From assembly GCF_020520425.1 (NCBI RefSeq), contig NC_079488.1:86719285-86783284 (forward strand): 64,000 bases of DNA, written 5' to 3'. Within the stretch, counting starts at the first letter, position 1. Each line of letters starts with the position of its first letter. Shown here one piece after another: positions 26,721 to 39,190 of the stretch. A program made the translations under genes and the position numbers. Source of the DNA: Spinacia oleracea (Eukaryota > Streptophyta > Magnoliopsida > Caryophyllales > Amaranthaceae). The notes below the pieces were generated by a model. That model was not told where the DNA came from and searched no databases. It saw nothing but the letters and a program-made list of their open reading frames with translations.

Positions 26721-26732
26721 GCTCTGATACCA
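26721..26732 (-). other. Primer-binding site of the gag-only element (initiator tRNA-Met)
   Basis: On the minus strand TGGTATCAGAGC lies 3 bases inside the 5' LTR end (TGTTACA). This is the standard plant tRNA-iMet primer site. Confidence 0.92.
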
Positions 26733-26735
26733 TTT

Positions 26736-29703
26736 TGTAACACCCCGACAATTCTCTCTTTTCTAAAATAATCTTTTAATATACAACGTAGAGAATTATC
26801 AAGGCATTATCGCCCGTGTGAAAACGTAACGGCTTATTCAGAATTTTGCAGCGGAAAACATAAAACTAACTTTAGGTTTATAAATAATCGATTACAGATT
26901 TAGTCCCCAAAAATTATCCAACGAAAATAAGGAAATATAAATAGTACGACAAGTTTAAAGTCCCAATTAACAAACCCAAGTTAACTTAGCAAATCAAAAC
27001 TAAATACAAGCTCTCTATTCCCGATCCCAATGATGCAACATCTTCAAACCTGCAGATGGACAATGCTTATTGATCCTTAGAGACTGCTCACCAAAGATTG
27101 GGTCATCACAGGATCAATAAGGCATAGCCATGATCAACATGCACAAGCAAAAGCACGTAATCAGCAAAGCTGAGTACTACATACTAAAACAATAATAATC
27201 CTAACATGATACTATTGAACGAACACACCTAACATGGTACTAATAAAACACGAGTAAGGGTAGACAGAACATGTTAATTTGACGACAACACTTTACTAGG
27301 CTAGGCTACACTGGACTAGACTTTTACAACAATAACATTATTTTAATTGAAATAGTCAATGGACCGAGTTGCTACTAAAAACTTCTTCTTCTTCACTAAG
27401 GAAGACGAGGTACGGGCGCGACTCCGTAAACCCCAATGACCTGCGATATCGAGGGACTTTTAAATAAAAATAGAACCGGTGATCAATCCGGCCCCAGAAA
27501 AAGTCATAGGCTACCCATGACCCCAACTCCTGATTGTCCGTCACTTTAGACGTGCACAGTCTAAAGCTATTGCTACTCATTTTCACTTTACATGACTTAA
27601 CTTTTAATACTTGGTTATGACTCATCAAACATAAATATTATATTCAACAAGTAAACACAACTTCTTTTATCTTTGAATTAAACAAGTGATCACAACGTTC
27701 AACCAAGAGCCAATTCCAACCATTTTAATCCTTCCTTTATCCATATTTAAAAACCTTTATTAGGTATAAGGTTCAACTACCAAACAAGGTCCTCGGCCCT
27801 TATAAAGTAGTGAAAATCTAAAGAGGAACAACGATCAATAAAGATCTAAACCAATATTAAATAATATAAAGTTCCACAAAACCAACATGCTTGCATCAAT
27901 ATTCCATGCTAACATGATTCAATTCTTATAAATAAAGTTCTATGCTCAACGCATTAATTCAACGACATTGAACATGAAATTCCAACATAAACAAGTTCAT
28001 AAATATATTCATCATATTCTCAATACAACACACATCCAAGCACACGGTATGTACGTACCTTGTGTAAACAAACTGATAGGCCACTTTAACGAATTCAAAA
28101 GTCGCCCACAAAGAATTCTCCGCCTAAAATAATCAAGAAACGTACCCAAATCAATTCCTAATAATTTACAGCAACACTAACGTACTCTAAACACATCCTA
28201 AACATATTTAGAACATTCCCCAATATCGAAACTTAATTAATTAACTTCCTAGAATAGTGATTAATTCCCTAACGATCCCTAATTATCATAAACTCCAACA
28301 AACGTTCCTTTTTAAAATTTCCAGCAATATAAAATAATTTCAAACGTCCAAAAAAACATAATCCACGTTCTTAAAATCTTAAAAATAATAGCTTTAATAA
28401 TATATAGTCATTCTATTATGATTTAAATCATTAAAACCTTAAAAATTCACACTTTAATAATTAAAAACTCTTATTTCAATTCAATTATGTAATCTGAAAA
28501 TTAAATTATTAATTAAGCATAATATATAATCTGAAAATCTAACTTAATCATAAAACTTATAATTTATATTCAAGAAACATGAATTAAATTAGTAAACATA
28601 ATTAAAGCCCTAACTTAAACATGATTAGCAAATCTGAAAATAAATTAGTTTATAATATAATTTGAATTCTAAACATAAATTATTTGAATTCTAAACATAA
28701 ATTATCAAAACTAATAATTTAAACTATGAAAACCTTAATTAAATTATTAAAACATAATATTTCATTAATTAAATAAGAGGTTAAAGCATTAACCAAAAAG
28801 AGAAGGAGGAGGTGCTGGCCGGCGATAGTGCAGGCGCGGCAGCGAGGCTGGGCAAGGTGGTTGCATACGGTGGCGGCACGCGATGGTGGTGGCTGCGCGG
28901 ATGGGCAGAAGTCAGCCACGAAAAGGAGAAGGACAAGCAATGAAAAAGAACGAAAATAGAAAGAAAAGGGCGGAAGGAGAGAGGACTACCGTGCGCGGTG
29001 GTCGGGGTTGAGCTGACGGCGAGGAAGACTCACGGCGGTGAGGCTCGTGACTGCTGCTGTTGCGTGCGAACCGACACAACAAAAGGAAGAAGAATGCAAG
29101 AAATTAGGAGGCGAGGAACGATGGAGAAGGGGGTCGAAGGAGCAGAAGGTGAGGAGCCTTACCGGCGGCGACGGACTGGTGGTCCGGCGACTGAGCAGGA
29201 CGCAGTGGCGTGAAGGAAGGAGAGAGAAAAACGGCTGAGTGTTGCCTGCTGTACGTGAAACAGAGAGAAAGCAAAAGGGTTTTGGTGTTTTACGTGAAAA
29301 TGGTTTGGGTGGGGTTTTGGCTTTGGATTTTAATGTTGGGCTTTTCCAAGTGGGCTAGAATTAGGATTTAGCTTTTATGATTCGAATCCAAAACTGAATA
29401 GGATCATTTTCTAAATTCAATCAATTTTCGTAATTCAAATTCTTTTCAACTTAAAATTCTAAAATTATTCTTGATTGCACAAATCGTTAAAATATTTAGA
29501 ATATATTTAAATAAAATTAAATATACATTAAATATATAAATATAATAAAGTTCAAAAATCGTTAAATATTTAGAACGTACTTAAAATAAAATAAATATAC
29601 GTTAATTATATATTTATTACTTAAAATTCATAAATTCTATTTAAATATAAATAATATACGTTAAAATATATTAATAAAATTTATAAATTTACGGGGGATT
29701 ACA
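26736..29703 (-). repeat. 5' LTR of the gag-only retrotransposon
   Basis: 2968 bp, TGTAAC...ATTACA, uninterrupted. Differences from the other LTR seen by eye: a base near 26957 (AAAG versus ATAG) and one near 29130 (GGGGGTC versus GGAGGTC). Confidence 0.93.
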
Positions 29704-29817
29704 TCACCCGCCAAACCTACCTCCATCCCCGCCTACTTGGGGCGGATGCGGGGCGGGTCTCCCGCGAAACCCGCCCCACTGACATCCCTATGGCTCTGTC
29801 ACTGGACAAAGGAGTTA

Positions 29818-30181
29818 GAGCATCAATTGTAGTGGACTCTTAGCCCACTGTTAAAGAGAGAGAAATTTTAAGAGTTAGCTCTGGATAAAAAAGAGTTAAC
29901 TCTTAGCTACCTCTTATTTAGAGGTTGATTAAGACATCTCTAAATAAGAGGTAACTCTTAGAAATAAGAGTGGGGTGGGGTGGATGATTATGAGAATATT
30001 ATACCATTTTTTGACATTTTTGTTACAAAAAATAAAAATAAATACATGTAAAAGTTGTTTAAGAGGGAGTAACTAAGAGATAGTTATTTCTTGGATTTTT
30101 TGATAGGTAACTCTTATTAAGAGAGGGTGATGAGGTGGATGAAGAGAGAAATTAAGAGTAGGTAAATAAGAGTAACTCTTA
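29818..30181. mobile_element. Tourist-like (PIF/Harbinger) MITE, right end missing
   Basis: Starts TTA then GAGCATCAATTGTA, the same left end as the adjacent complete copy. It carries the same inverted pair AACCTCTAAATAAGAGGT-like core, but has no right TIR before the next copy begins. Confidence 0.65.
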
Positions 30182-30184
30182 TTA

Positions 30185-30491
30185 GAGCATCAATTGTATG
30201 TATCTCTTAATCCACTCTTAAAGAGAGAAAATTTAAGAGTTACCTCTTAACAAATAAGAGCTAACTCTTAACTACCTCTTATTTAGAGGTTGATTGGGAC
30301 TTCCTCTAAATAAGAGGTAGCTCTTAAAACTAAGAGTGGGGTGAGGTGGAAGAATGTGGTGTATTTTGGTTGCTTTTTCTATTAAAAATAAAATTGAAAA
30401 TATTAAAAAACTATATAAGAGGTAGTGATGAGGTGTACAAGGAGAGAGATTAAGAGAGGGCAAATTAAGAGTGAGCATACAATTGATTCTC
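30185..30491. mobile_element. Tourist-like (PIF/Harbinger) MITE, complete
   Basis: GAGCATCAATTGTA at the left and, reversed, GAGAATCAATTGTA at the right, with TTA on both sides (30182-30184 and 30492-30494). The 3-bp TTA duplication is typical of PIF/Harbinger MITEs. 307 bp, non-coding, able to fold through repeated CTCTTATTTAGAGG arms. Confidence 0.82.
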
Positions 30492-30494
30492 TTA

Positions 30495-32066
30495 GGCCTA
30501 CCTCTTTTATTTTATTTTATATTTTAATTTTTTGATAAACTTTGGTTAACCCTTTGATAGGGCAAACACGGAGGGATTACATAACAAGTCTTACTTTCGT
30601 GTGGGGATGAAAATATCCGGTGCTGATCCAATAATCCGGTCACCCTGTACAATTAAACGGAAAAAACCCGAATTAAATGGATGAAAAGAGGGTGATGGAC
30701 GCGGGTGATATTTTCTTTTATCCATCACCCATTTATCACCCCACCCGTCACTCATTATTTAATATAATATTATTTTTAGTTATATTTTAAAACATAAAAG
30801 GTGTTGGTAAATCCATTATAAAGTAATTATATGTTTCAGAAGTAAAAGTAGGTATACAAGTTTTTTTTTGTTTGTTAAATATTATGCATATTATTTGTAC
30901 GTAGTGATTTTTTAATAGTTAATATTTTTCACATGAATATCACCTAATTCACCTGGTTCACCTACGGGTGATGGATGAGCGGAATACAGATGACGATTGG
31001 ACCAGGTAGAACGAATTAAATGCAGATGATGATGCTCCACCCGAACCAAATCCCACCCATTTCAATCTCTATACCCGTATATGCCATTTGACCGTCCAAA
31101 AACTTTAAAAGGTGGAGCCCCTATCTCCCTCCAATTCCATATATTAAGAAAGTAGTGGGGAAACACTAACGTCTAACGACGAGGTTGGTAGTAACCGTTA
31201 TTTGGCTCCCATAAACTGAAAATAATATACCTCCACTCACATCGTTGAATAATCCTTCAAATATTATTTTGGCCTGCAATAACTTGTCGACTCTTCTTAC
31301 AACTTCATACACCTTTTGTCAAAATACATCATTTGTCACCCATTTCTTTCATCACAAGCTTTTAAGACTTTTATTATAACCTGGTATTCATTTTTCTCTG
31401 CTCCCTACTAATTATTTTCTTTTCATTTCTTTATGATTGATTTTGTAATTTACCATGATTTTTCCTAGTTTTTCATCGTCTTTGATCAACTAGATTTTGA
31501 ATTTTTGTAATTTTCTAGTGCGGTTCAATGGGTTGCCATAAACATTTTTGGCTGTGTGATTCAAGGTAATTTTATTTTGTGATTTGTGAACAAAAACTGA
31601 ATTTTCAAGTTAAAACCTTTTGTCATAGAGTTTTTTAGATTATTTTTAATGTATGCTAAAAGAATTTTGAGAAGTCAACTACAAAATCCATCTTCTCCGC
31701 ATACATTTAGAATTAGGTGCAGCTAAAGGTAGTTTGTGTGCTAAATTTTATTGAAATTCTCTACAAAATTGATAAAAATGAGCAAAAAGAACAAATTGTC
31801 TAGTTCCTAGAGAGGGATATGATCATATGAAATTGGTTATGCAGTTTCCAACTGTTATTTAAATCTTTTGCGGGTTGTGTTTTATTCATCTAGGAGTTTT
31901 TGTTTTCGATGATGATCTAGGGACTGGGAGTATTATCATGTATCAAAATCTTTGTTATCTTCTTAACAAGGTTTTGGTTTTCGAATTTTGGAGAAGATTA
32001 AATGAACTAATTTGGCCAACCCCATGATTTTGAACCAGGTGTTTGAGTGTGTCAACGAATGCGAAA
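30495..32066. other. Spacer and 5' leader of the IQD gene
   Basis: 30590-31080 has loosely repeated GGGTGATGG / CATCACCC motifs that look like an old repeat. The leader of the IQD gene probably starts near 31400 and contains an intron from about 31567 (CAAGGTAATTTT) to about 32038 (GAACCAG), which is inference from splice-like sites. Confidence 0.4.
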
Positions 32067-34261
32067 ATGGGTAGAAAAGGAAACTGGTTCTCTTCAGTGA
32101 AGAAAGCGCTAAATGGACCTGAGGAGAAGGAGATGAACAATCAGGTTTGTACTTATTCTTAATAACCCCATATAATCAACCTTGTGTAAGCAATTCAATG
32201 TATTCTGGCCTCTACTTTCAGGAATCTGGAAAATCAAAAAAGAAATGGTTTAGGAAGAACAAGAGGTCTGTTCCTAACACAGTTGCAGCAACAGCAGTAT
32301 CAGCAGCAGAAACTGTCCCAAGTACAACGACGTTACCTCCTCAGGCAACCGTGCAGGCTCAAGTGGTTGTTCCTACCCCTGAACCAGCAAAAGTAAGCAG
32401 TGTAACAGATAAGGAGCAGACAAAACATGCTTACTCTGTTGCTCTTGCAACTGCTAAGGCAGCTGAGGCTGCTGTTGCTGCTGCTCAGGCTGCTGCAGAG
32501 GTTGCTCGTTTGACAGCAACGGCTCCGCCTTTTGCTGGCAAGTCAAAGGAGGAAGTTGCAGCAATCAAGATTCAAACAGCTTTCCGTGGATACATGGTAT
32601 CTTTTTTTTGGCCTAGAATGCTATTTTCTGTTTATATGTTCTTTGATTCAAGAAAAGTGATTCAATTGATTATTTGTAACTTTATAGGGAAGGAGAACAT
32701 TACGTGCTCTGCGAGGTCTTATAAGATTGAAAACAATGATGCAAGGAAAGGCAATAAAACGTCAGACTACAAATACTCTAAAGTCCATGCAAACATTAGC
32801 ACGCGTGCAGTCTCAGGTACATGAGAGAAGGCAGAGGATGGCTGAGGAGAATCTGGCTCGTCAGAAACAGATTCAGCACAAATATGCAAAAGAGCAAGCA
32901 AAGGAGCTTGACAAATCACAAGTGTGTACATCCTTAACAATAAATTTACATGCACTTTCTTGTTTTTAATAGAATTCTGATGACAAAATGTGGGTGAAAT
33001 GTTGCAGCAAAATGGTGATGGTTGGGATAGCAGTAGAAAGACAAAGGAACAGATTGAAGCAAAGTTACAAAGCAGACATGAGGCAGCTATAAGAAGAGAA
33101 AGGACTTTGGCTTATGCTTTCACTCATCAGGTAACGACTTAGACTTCTTTCCCGCTTACATGCCAGCAACCATTGCCATTGCCATTGCCATTGCCCCCAA
33201 AGAAAATCAAGGATTTCAGGGTAGTAAACGCAAATTTTAAAACCAGAAGACCATGGAGAGGAGTGGTTACCTATGCCTTCTTAATTCTTATGCAAAAGCA
33301 TATTTAGTAATCATCATGTAAACAAGTTACTTCATGATTAGGCAGGCGTCTTTGCGTCTTCTTTCCTTACCACTAAGAATGTTTTATTGATTTACTTGGT
33401 TTATCAGTTAATAAAATTTTGCTTTTTTTTTTTTTTTAATCTTTTTCCTTCTGTACTGTGTTCATAGTGATATCAATGATTCTTGTCCCTTATTTTAATT
33501 TGCGAAGTAGTAATTGGGAGAATAAGAGAATCCAATAGCTTAGCTTAGTTTGTTCAAGTAGCTAAATGAAATCATATGATCTACAGCAAGCATGGAAGGC
33601 TTCATCGATGTCTGCTCACACGTTGTTTATGGATGTAAACAATCCCCACTGGGGGTGGAGTTGGTTAGAGAGATGGTTAGCTGCAAAACCATGGGAGACC
33701 GCAACCACTCCTGAGAAAGATTTTAGCAATGATAATTCCCCCCGTATTAAGGTCTCATCAAAGACCGCTTTGTCTGGGAATCACGAGCTAACTAAAGCCT
33801 ACTATTCTCGTGAAAAGCCTACCCCTACATCCATCAGAAAACAACCCCATTCTTCTACTGGTGGTCGCCTGTCAACTTCTAATGCTCCTTCAAATTCCAT
33901 TGCAGCAGCTCGAAAGTTGAGATCTCCAAGCCCAAAGGTTAGCCCAAGGACTAGCATGTGGGGTCCAGATGACGATGCAAGAAGCACACTGAGTATGCAA
34001 TCAGAACAACAATCTAGGAGGACTAGTATAACAGGGTCATCTGTTAGGGATGATGAGAGCCTAGCCAGTTCTCAAACTACTGTTCCAAGTTATATGGCTG
34101 CTACAGAATCTGCAAAGGCTAGATCGCGATTAGGAGGTGATTGTAAGAGGGACAAGAGTGTCACACCTGACAGATTGTCTATTACTTCTGCTAGGAAAAG
34201 AGCTTCTCAACCTGCTTCTCCTGCAAGATCAAGGCGCTCTACTTCCTCAGATCATATTTAG
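32067..34261 (+). CDS. IQ67-domain (IQD) calmodulin-binding protein, five exons
   Basis: Exons 32067-32144, 32222-32596, 32688-32921, 33008-33130 and 33587-34261, all phase 0, give 494 residues. The N-terminus MGRKGNWFSSVKKALNGPEE is the standard IQD start. An Ala-rich helix with AAEAAVAAAQAAAEVARL precedes the IQ67 region at about residues 136-205 (AAIKIQTAFRGYM, then GRRTLRALRGLIRLK). The phase-0 intron falls inside the first IQ motif, a known hallmark of the family. Later family blocks: NPHWGWSWLERWLAAKPWE (about 280-300), VPSYMAATESAKARSR (about 435-450) and a basic Ser-rich C-terminus. IQDs are scaffolds linking calmodulin to microtubules, plasma membrane or kinesin light chains. The sequence is closest in feel to the IQD2/3/4 type, but the exact member cannot be fixed by eye. 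Confidence 0.92.
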
Positions 34262-36523
34262 ATTTTCTATGAAAATAAGATAAAATAACTCGAGTTTCAT
34301 TATACTGCGTTTTATTTATATCGGTTTGTATGTTTGTTATAACTTGGTTTATTTAATTTACATCGAGGATAAAGCATGATTATGTTGTAACTAATAAGCC
34401 AATAATCACTTTTGGAGTTTGACTGATTGATAAAACAAAAACCTTACCTGTGACAATTTCAGGCGGACTGGATGACACACAAAATACGCAACACGCAAAA
34501 GCTTCTTTAAATGAAACTCTAGGCTTCGTCTTTAAAGTGCTAAACTCCTAAATGATCTCTTCTGCCTTGCTTGTGGTGCCTACAGGCTACAGCAGTACAG
34601 CATCTTTATTTCATCTCCTGCATACCATGCAAATATGGATTCCTTACAGATGTAAATACTGTTGCAATCTCAATCTGCATGTTCTCTTGGCTTCATTTTA
34701 TTCGGCTTTCTCACGAGCATAACTGCACCACGATGCGCAAAACATACAGCGCAGAAAAGACGGGACTTGATATTGAATGACAAAGTAGTAGTAGTAGTAT
34801 AATGCTCAACAACTTCTTTACGCTTTCCGTCTTGAAAGACTCCATTTCCTGCAGACAACAAACAGCAGCAAATGTCTTACACCACAAATATATGAAACAT
34901 AGAAAAACAAACTAGAACAAATATAGTTCACACATAACAAAAACTAGAATTCTGCCAGAATAGGAAATCTTTGGTAGAATCTAACAAAAAAGTTCTAGAA
35001 CTAAAAATGGAATGGTACAGTATTACCACAAATGTGAAATATAGAAGATCCTCCATCACAATAGTATGTCTCACTTTAACACAGTAACTCTGTCTAAAAA
35101 GTAGCCATAAAAGAGGGGATCATGAAAAGAACTAGGAAGAAAACTGTAAGATCCAACAAGAAAAGGTTAGAGTAAAGGGTAAGATGCCTAAGCACATACC
35201 CCAGCCATAAAATGAAAACCTGTTTCCAACAGTAAGCAAATGAATTCAAGCAAGAAACATAACAGAAATGGGAGAAGAGTCAAAGATCACAGGAAGACGT
35301 AATAATATAACATATACCACTCTAGATATTTCTCTGACATAAAATGCTGATAAAACCAAACAAAACCAGAAGGAAGTGCAAGTTTTGCTTGGGGACTATG
35401 CCAACACACAATAACCAACTTCAATCAGGCAGTTATTAGCTTGCAACAGAGCTTTCTATCGTAACAAGACGACACGAGTTAACTTAACAGGAACAGTATG
35501 CCTATGCATAGAAGTTGGAGCCCCTCCTATTTTTCCATAGACATTTAGGAAAGAATGAATTTTGTCCATTTTCTCACAACATAAAAAGGACTGTACTAAA
35601 ATTTCCAAAGCATGGAGCCCCTCTTGTTTTCTTTGAAGCCAAGTTTGCTCAGGTGGTGGGGGTGGGGGATGACTTCTGAATTTTGATGATTGGGTTCCTT
35701 TCTATTTGATAACGGCACTCGTGTGCAACTGCCTATTTTGTCTGAGAACAGCTAAACAAGGGTTTAAGAGAGCGTATACTATGGAGTATAAAATATAGTT
35801 AACTATTCTACGGATGACAACAAAGAGACAAAAATTTGGAGAGTTCAAGGATCTCCTAGTTTGAAAAATTTGGAGAGTTCAAGGATGCTCGTCACTGGAA
35901 GTTTTCACAACTAATATTATAAGAACAATTCTCCACAAGGTCCACAACTGCATGACTATCATGGAGAAAATCAAACTTATCAACCAACTGATAAAAGCCT
36001 AAGGCAGATAACATATTCTAGCATAGTTAGTAGGTGAATAGAAAAGCATTCCGAGCCTCCATTGGTTTAATAGTCCAAACTAACAAGGAACTGAAGGAAG
36101 GCCTGTAATAAGAAAATAGAGTGCGATTACCTTCAAGGCTATCTTTTCTTGATTAACAAACCGTGAGCACCTGAACCTGTCAAAAGAATGGTCCTGGATA
36201 TAGTTAGTTAATTAATTAGTTGACCGAAATAAAAAAAGAAAAACCTCATGGAGACATGACGTCTGGCAGAGACAACTAATTCAGGATGAAATAGGTGTAC
36301 ATAGCATATTATTAATGCATAAGACTATTAGAGTGTTAACAAACAATCAAACATACAAGCCTTACCTATCCCTATTTGTCGACCTTAGTCCTCTGCGAGC
36401 TAAAATATTTCCGATAAGGCTATACGCGCCATTTTGTTCTTCCTTCAAATTAAACACGTGTTGTTTCTCCTTTTCATCATGTCACTCAAACACCAATAAA
36501 CGTTTACTTAAAAAATCAGACAC
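34262..36523. other. Long intergenic region downstream of the IQD gene
   Basis: IQD 3' UTR (about 34262-34430), then AT-rich sequence without recognisable coding regions. A short direct repeat (AAATTTGGAGAGTTCAAGGAT) occurs at about 35833 and 35869. Nothing else supported. Confidence 0.5.
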
Positions 36524-37020
36524 GTGAGGACGATAAATACTTGGGAAGAACTGAAAGCAAAGGTGTTGTTGAAATGCCACCCTACCAACACCAGGACACT
36601 ACATGAACAATGGTTAATTACCACCCAAACCACTCATTCATCATTATCATTACACCATTGCCTCAAAGAGGCTCACGCAAGAAGCGGGGTAGGGGGGGGG
36701 TCAGACGTACGCAACCTTACTGCAGAGAGGTTGTTTCCAATTAACCCAGAAGCAATAACGGGACGACCATCTTCTACTTCATGGAAAGGAAGCAAAGAGG
36801 TTTTAAGAGCCATTTTGATTTAGTCCATTACATCCCACAGCCAAAAGAACAAATGAATCATTGGCTCCATCGAAAATGGACCAACCATCCAAACCACTAC
36901 GGTGATGAAATATCAGCAGTGATTCATTGAGCTGGTAGAGTTGTTTGACGATGTTCCAGAAAGCATAAAGATGGGTCAGTTTGTGAATGGGTTAAAGGAG
37001 GAAATCAAGGCAGAGATCTG
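36524..37020 (+). pseudogene. Decayed Ty3/gypsy gag fragment
   Basis: Reads TWEELKAKVLLKCHPTNTRTLHEQW and, after a break, FIELVELFDDVPESIKMGQF and VNGLKEEIKAEI, parallel to the better preserved gag at 37750-38040. In-frame stops and shifts interrupt it. It is a separate, older copy next to the following remnant. Confidence 0.75.
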
Positions 37021-37134
37021 ATTGCTCAACCTAGTAGCCTGTTTTGTAGCCGTACTATTTGGTGTGAAATTAAAGCTTCCTATTTTCCCTATTATGTGTG
37101 TTCTTGACCAAGGAACTTGTCAGTTCCTTCCACT

Positions 37135-39190
37135 TGGTATCAGAGCCGTACGAAACCTAGAAAGGAAAACAACCGCCATGGTGTTGTCAAATTCGCAGCA
37201 AGTTCGAAGCCTTGGAAACGGGAATGGATGAAGTCACCCAATGAATGGAGGGTTAGAAGGTAACATCCAGAAGGTTTTGACGGAAGGTATGGCTACCTTC
37301 TAGAAAACGATGGCTGCAAACTTCACGGCCAAAAGCAAAGAAGATACCTGGTAGACCCAAGAAGTGGTGGCAGCGGCGACCACCCGTATGGAGGGGTGAA
37401 TCGATCGATTCAAGGAGGACCAGAATACACATATGGCGGTGATACTGAGAAACCAGGAGAAGTTTCAAGAGGAGATGAAAGCATTGGTAGCCGGAAATAA
37501 CTTGGCCGAAATGCTGAGGAGGAAGGTGACTACTCTGAGACATGGATAACCGGTGTGACCGAGAGAGGGAAACAAGGCGACGGTGGCGGAGGAGGTGGTC
37601 ACTAGAAATGTCGAAAATTAGATACGCCCCTCTTCGAAGGGACTGACCCGGATGGCTAGATTTTAAGAGGGGAGAAGTATTTTGCTTACTATCGTTTAAC
37701 GGAGAGTGAGAAACTTGATGTCGATGTGGTTTCCATGGAGAATGATGCATTGAGGTGGTTTACCTTTGAATCAAGGCGGAATCCGACGAGGACGTGGGCA
37801 AAATTGAAGGCGAGAGTGTTGGTAAAATATCGCCCCACCAACGCCAGGAGCTTACATGAACAATGGTTGGCCACCATGCAAACAACCAATGTGGCCCAAT
37901 ATCAGAGGCGATTCATTGAGTTCGTAGAGCCGCTTGATGATGTGTCAGAAAGCATAATGATGGGGCAGTTCGTTAAGTTCGTTAATGGTCTGCGAGATGA
38001 GATGAAAGCAAAGATTAGGCTTTTAAATTCCTACACGCTAGAATAGACTATGGAGTTAGCAGTTCAGCTCGAAGAAAGGCATCGGGTGAATGGATTACTA
38101 CGAGGGGGATATGGGTCAATAAGAATTGGGCCTTTCTCTTACTTCAATAAAGGCCTAATTATCCTCGAGTGAACTCAATGAACACCACTAGCTCTAAGGC
38201 CCAATCTCATGTTCTAACCTACAACCATTAAAATCCATTAACCAAAGGAGGAGTGCCCAAACCACATACCAAAACTTTCACGGGCTGGCAAGGCCCGAAC
38301 ACCATAGCTCCAACCAGATCAACCGCGACGCCATCGAGGTTTTCCGGTGAAGTTAAGAGGTTAAGAGGCTGAAGGATCAATAATTACAAGATAAAAGAGC
38401 TAAGGTTTGTGTTTTCATTGTGATGAGAGATGGGGAGTGGGTCATCAATGTAAATGCAAAGAGGTGAGCGTTTTGTTAGTGGATGAGGAAGACAGTGAGC
38501 AAGATAGGGGGAGCGGTGAGTTCCAAGCCATCGAGATGCGGAGGGAGAAGATGAAATTTTGACCACAGTTTCCATGAATTTGATTGTCGGACTCACAAAT
38601 CCGAGAACCTTGTAGATGACCGGAAAAATTGGGGACGGGAGGTGGAAGTGATGGTGTATCCGGGTGCAATCCATAATTTTATCTCACTCATGGCGGTGGA
38701 ACAATAGGAGATTCCAGTGACAAAATCCGGAGGATTTGGAGTCTCGTTGGGGAAAGGTGAAGCGGTTCGTGGCACTGGCGTTTGTAAAGCAGTTCCCTTG
38801 AGCCTCAATGAAGAAGTATAAGTGACTTAGGATTTCTTGCCATTTGAATTAGGTAATTTAGATGTTATTCTTGCGGTGTAGTGGCTCGAAAAATTGGGCT
38901 CGGTGGTAACGAATTGGAAAACCCAAGTGATGAAGTATAAGCGTTAAAGAAGAAGGGGATAATAAGGCTTTTTGGAATGAGCAGAAGCTCCAACGTTAAA
39001 GTTGTGATGTAGAAGAAGGATTAATACCCATGAATCTAACCCATCTCATGTTCTCCAAAAAGGAAAGGCTTTGAGAAATGGGAATAACAAGTTGTTGTTG
39101 TGAATGGCAAAGTTTGGAGATTTGGACAATATCATTCTCAAGTCTTAGGTTGAGGATAACAATACCCTTGGGTGCACCTAATAATTTTTA
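37135..39190 (+). pseudogene. Ty3/gypsy gag-protease remnant with primer-binding site
   Basis: Starts with TGGTATCAGAGC (37135-37146, initiator tRNA-Met site). A gag start follows near ATGGTGTTGTC at 37178. The longest open piece is at 37726-38046 (SMENDALRWFTFESRRNPTRTW, LVKYRPTNARSLHEQW, EFVEPLDDVSESIMMGQF). A retropepsin-like stretch near 38650-38760 reads VYPGAIHNFIS where the active site Asp-Ser-Gly-Ala would be expected, so the catalytic Asp is lost. Later pieces resemble the end of a gypsy pol (MAKFGDLDNIILKS). Reverse transcriptase and integrase are absent and many stops are present. It is a dead, internally deleted element. Confidence 0.8.

Larger units (their letters stand above)
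18634..29703 (-). mobile_element. Gag-only Ty3/gypsy-type LTR retrotransposon (TR-GAG)
   Basis: Minus-strand element. The 5' LTR is 26736-29703, and a primer-binding site matching initiator tRNA-Met lies at 26721-26732. An extra ORF is at 25317-25961 and gag at 23498-24649. A polypurine tract lies at about 23065-23080, and the 3' LTR is 18634-23064. TCACC is duplicated at 18629-18633 and 29704-29708. Both LTRs begin TGTAA and end TTACA. After removing the solo LTR inserted in the 3' LTR, both measure 2968 bp. No protease, reverse transcriptase, RNase H or integrase is present, so movement must rely on enzymes from another element. The near-identical LTRs (two substitutions noticed by eye) indicate very recent insertion. 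Confidence 0.92.
18057..29790. mobile_element. hAT-type element, outer layer of a three-level nest
   Basis: Termini TAGGGATGTCAATGGGGCGG and, reversed from the right end, TAGGGATGTCAGTGGGGCGG, flanked by a perfect 8-bp duplication TGGCTCTG at 18049-18056 and 29791-29798. Without the retrotransposon inside, the element is about 660 bp and non-coding. Its interior is rich in CCCCGCCCC/GGCGGGT repeats (18060-18260 and 18480-18620), which produce spurious glycine/arginine open frames. Confidence 0.85.

Noticed and set aside
32147..32824. 225-residue open frame at the start of the IQD gene
   Set aside because: It merges intron sequence with exon 2 and reads exon 3 in the wrong frame; the spliced model keeps IQ67 intact.
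33168..33200. CCATTG hexamer repeat in IQD intron 4
   Set aside because: Short simple repeat in an intron, no sign of function.
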